A stretch of 14,784 nucleotides of DNA from Candidatus Rifleibacteriota bacterium (lineage in GTDB: Bacteria; Muiribacteriota; Ozemobacteria; Ozemobacterales; Ozemobacteraceae), in assembly GCA_028691595.1 (NCBI GenBank), contig JAQUZA010000029.1:1-14784 (forward strand), in the 5' to 3' direction. Under the pieces are notes generated by a model. It saw only the letters and a program-made list of their open reading frames with translations. It was not told where the DNA came from and ran no database searches. Position numbers and translations under genes: made by a program. Shown piece after piece: positions 13,348-14,784 of this stretch. Position 1 is the first letter of the stretch, and every line of letters starts with the position of its first letter.

Positions 13348-14784
13348 TCAGCTTCCCTGGCCGAAGAGAATGGTATTAAGTCTGGCGGCTTCTGCAGGGC
13401 TGGTGTGGCCGGCTTCAACATGAGCACGGATTTTTGCTTCTAAGCTGGTGCCATGCAAAGCCTCCATGGCCAGGGTAATCTGATTGCCGTCGCCCTTGAT
13501 GATAGCCTCTTTAAGGTTTTTGGTGGGCACCGTTATCTCGTAGAACGGGTGCATGCCGCGGTAACCTGAATTGCGGCATTTGTCGCAGCCCCTGCTTTCG
13601 CTGAAGCGGCCGGGTTTTAACTCTGGCAGGTTAAGTCTCTGCAATTCGGGGGCAGAAAAATTGATTTCGCGCCGGCAATCCGGACAGATATTTCGCACCA
13701 GTATCTGAAAAACGACGGCACCAATACCGCCATACAGCTGAAAGGGCGGCACATTCAGATTTAACAGCTGCCTGAAAACCTCAGATGAATTGCGGGCGTG
13801 CATCTGGGTCAACACCAGAATTCCATCGCCCGCCGCTTTAAAACATTCGAGTGCTGTTTCTTCGTCACTAAGATCTTCGACGACCAGAACATGCGGTTCG
13901 GCCCTGACAGCAGTTCTGATGGCAGCAGCCATCGTCAGGCCTATGTGAGGCTTTACATGAATACAGCTGATGCCTTCAAATGATCGATGGATGCGCCCAA
14001 CTTCGAAGATTATGCGGCTGCCGTCATTAAGCAGCGATGTTGCAGTTTCGAGGGTGGTTGTCTTGCCAGAACCGTGGGGGCCGGAAAAAACGATCACGCC
14101 ACTTTGCAGATTCTGCACCAGCTCGGTAATCTTGCGCCTTTGGGCTTCATCGGGAAAAACAGCCGATACGGGTGGGGGAACCTCATCGGGTCGGCTGAAA
14201 AACAGGAGAACCTGTTCACCCAGAACAGTAGGAACGAGCTGAACGCGCACATCTACCATTTCATCATCAACTTTAATCAGAATACGACCATCCTGCGGCA
14301 GCTGGTTTTCGCTGATATCAAGAGCTGACATCAGCTTGAAACGTGCAACGACCCGATCATAGGTTGATTTATCAAGGGTTTCCTGCAGCTCAAGGGTATT
14401 ACGTCTTGCAACACTGAGTTTGACATGGTCACGCTCGGGCTTGAAGACGACGCGTTGCATCTTTTCCAGTACTGCATCGCGAATTATCTGATTGACAAGC
14501 TTAATAACGTGAAGATTACTATCTTCAGGCTGACCAGCTGTTTCAATTATTTCACAGCCACCAGAACCGGCTGCAATAGTGCCGTCAGCGAGACTGTCGG
14601 CAATTTCAACCATGCCCCGGTCAAGATTGCCCTGTGATTCTGAAGCTTTTGCCATGGCCACATACACCTCGGTGAACACCCCTGGAAACATGCCCAGACA
14701 GGCAGAAAAGGTAAAACCCTCTTTCAGCCTGGCAATCATCTTGGTAATTATAATACTGATGGGTGATTCAAACTCTTCGCGTTG
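13348..14784 (-). CDS. PilC/GspF-domain and PilB/GspE ATPase fusion (5' end outside window)
   Basis: The frame is open to the right edge, so the ATG at 14739 is internal. The first 70 visible residues match a GspF/PilC cytoplasmic domain (KMIARLKEGFTFSACLGMFP, VFTEVYVAMAKASESQGNLD). After a short linker comes a GspE/PilB module: the N2 part (VIKLVNQIIRDAVLEKMQRV, MSALDISENQLPQDGRI), then Walker A (FSGPHGSGKTTTLE, about 14060-14085), then a four-Cys zinc site (ICPDCRRE and GCDKCRNSGYRG). GspE/PilB ATPases drive pilus or pseudopilus assembly with GspF/PilC as membrane partner. Several motifs are altered: the Asp box reads IIFEVGRIHRSF, Walker B reads VLVVEDLSDEETA (canonical VGEIRD.ETA), and the first His of the His box is lost. 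It may be a slow or regulatory ATPase. The C-terminus (GHTSPAEAARLNTILFG) is normal for the family. Confidence 0.82.
   Translation of the reverse strand, partial: QREEFESPISIIITKMIARLKEGFTFSACLGMFPGVFTEVYVAMAKASESQGNLDRGMVEIADSLADGTIAAGSGGCEIIETAGQPEDSNLHVIKLVNQIIRDAVLEKMQRVVFKPERDHVKLSVARRNTLELQETLDKSTYDRVVARFKLMSALDISENQLPQDGRILIKVDDEMVDVRVQLVPTVLGEQVLLFFSRPDEVPPPVSAVFPDEAQRRKITELVQNLQSGVIVFSGPHGSGKTTTLETATSLLNDGSRIIFEVGRIHRSFEGISCIHVKPHIGLTMAAAIRTAVRAEPHVLVVEDLSDEETALECFKAAGDGILVLTQMHARNSSEVFRQLLNLNVPPFQLYGGIGAVVFQILVRNICPDCRREINFSAPELQRLNLPELKPGRFSESRGCDKCRNSGYRGMHPFYEITVPTKNLKEAIIKGDGNQITLAMEALHGTSLEAKIRAHVEAGHTSPAEAARLNTILFGQGS

Overview
The window looks like a chromosomal piece of a diderm (Gram-negative-type) bacterium. 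The evidence is Sec-type signal peptides, a PilB/GspE-family ATPase and a very large membrane-bound class III cyclase. Base composition is moderate (about half G+C by eye) and almost all the core genes read leftward. I cannot assign a taxon. The style of the cyclase and secreted proteins suggests an uncultivated lineage, but that is an impression only.

Region 1 (1 to about 3990) is an accessory patch made of small modules and wreckage. It starts with the 5' part of an insertion sequence (a Mu/IS481-like transposase running off the left edge plus a zinc-ribbon/HTH partner). This abuts the 3' stump of an SF1 (Upf1/DNA2-like) helicase and then a decayed BrnT toxin. A VapBC-type toxin-antitoxin (TA) pair follows with a clear operator-promoter. 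A small winged-helix protein diverges from it. Next comes an HI1419/HI1420-type RelE-like toxin and HTH antitoxin pair with a truncated HigA-like stub behind it. This second cassette lies between two 61-bp direct repeats (59/61 identical). Removing one repeat and the cassette would rejoin the winged-helix gene to a small Mut7-C zinc-ribbon protein.

Region 2 (about 3994 to 6792) is a leftward operon of two exported proteins. It runs from an extended -10 promoter through a ComEC-like metallo-beta-lactamase fold protein into a 4-bp-overlapping, GTG-started secreted protein of unknown function. The reading frame of the second gene is broken near 4550 and its C-terminal 170 codons continue in another frame. 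A strong hairpin with a U-tract closes the unit.

Region 3 (6866 to 13228) is one 2120-residue gene and the most interesting item here. It contains two complete membrane-sensor/HAMP/class III cyclase halves in one chain. The first cyclase domain keeps both metal-binding Asp but has lost the transition-state Asn/Arg. The second keeps Asn/Arg and the purine-selecting Lys/Thr but has lost the first metal Asp. The two halves are complementary, as in the C1/C2 pseudo-heterodimer of animal transmembrane adenylyl cyclases.

Region 4 (13348 to the right edge) is a PilB/GspE-type ATPase whose open frame begins with a GspF/PilC cytoplasmic-domain segment and runs off the window. It appears to be an F-E fusion with several altered ATPase motifs. 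Regions 3 and 4 face the same way and are separated by 119 bp.
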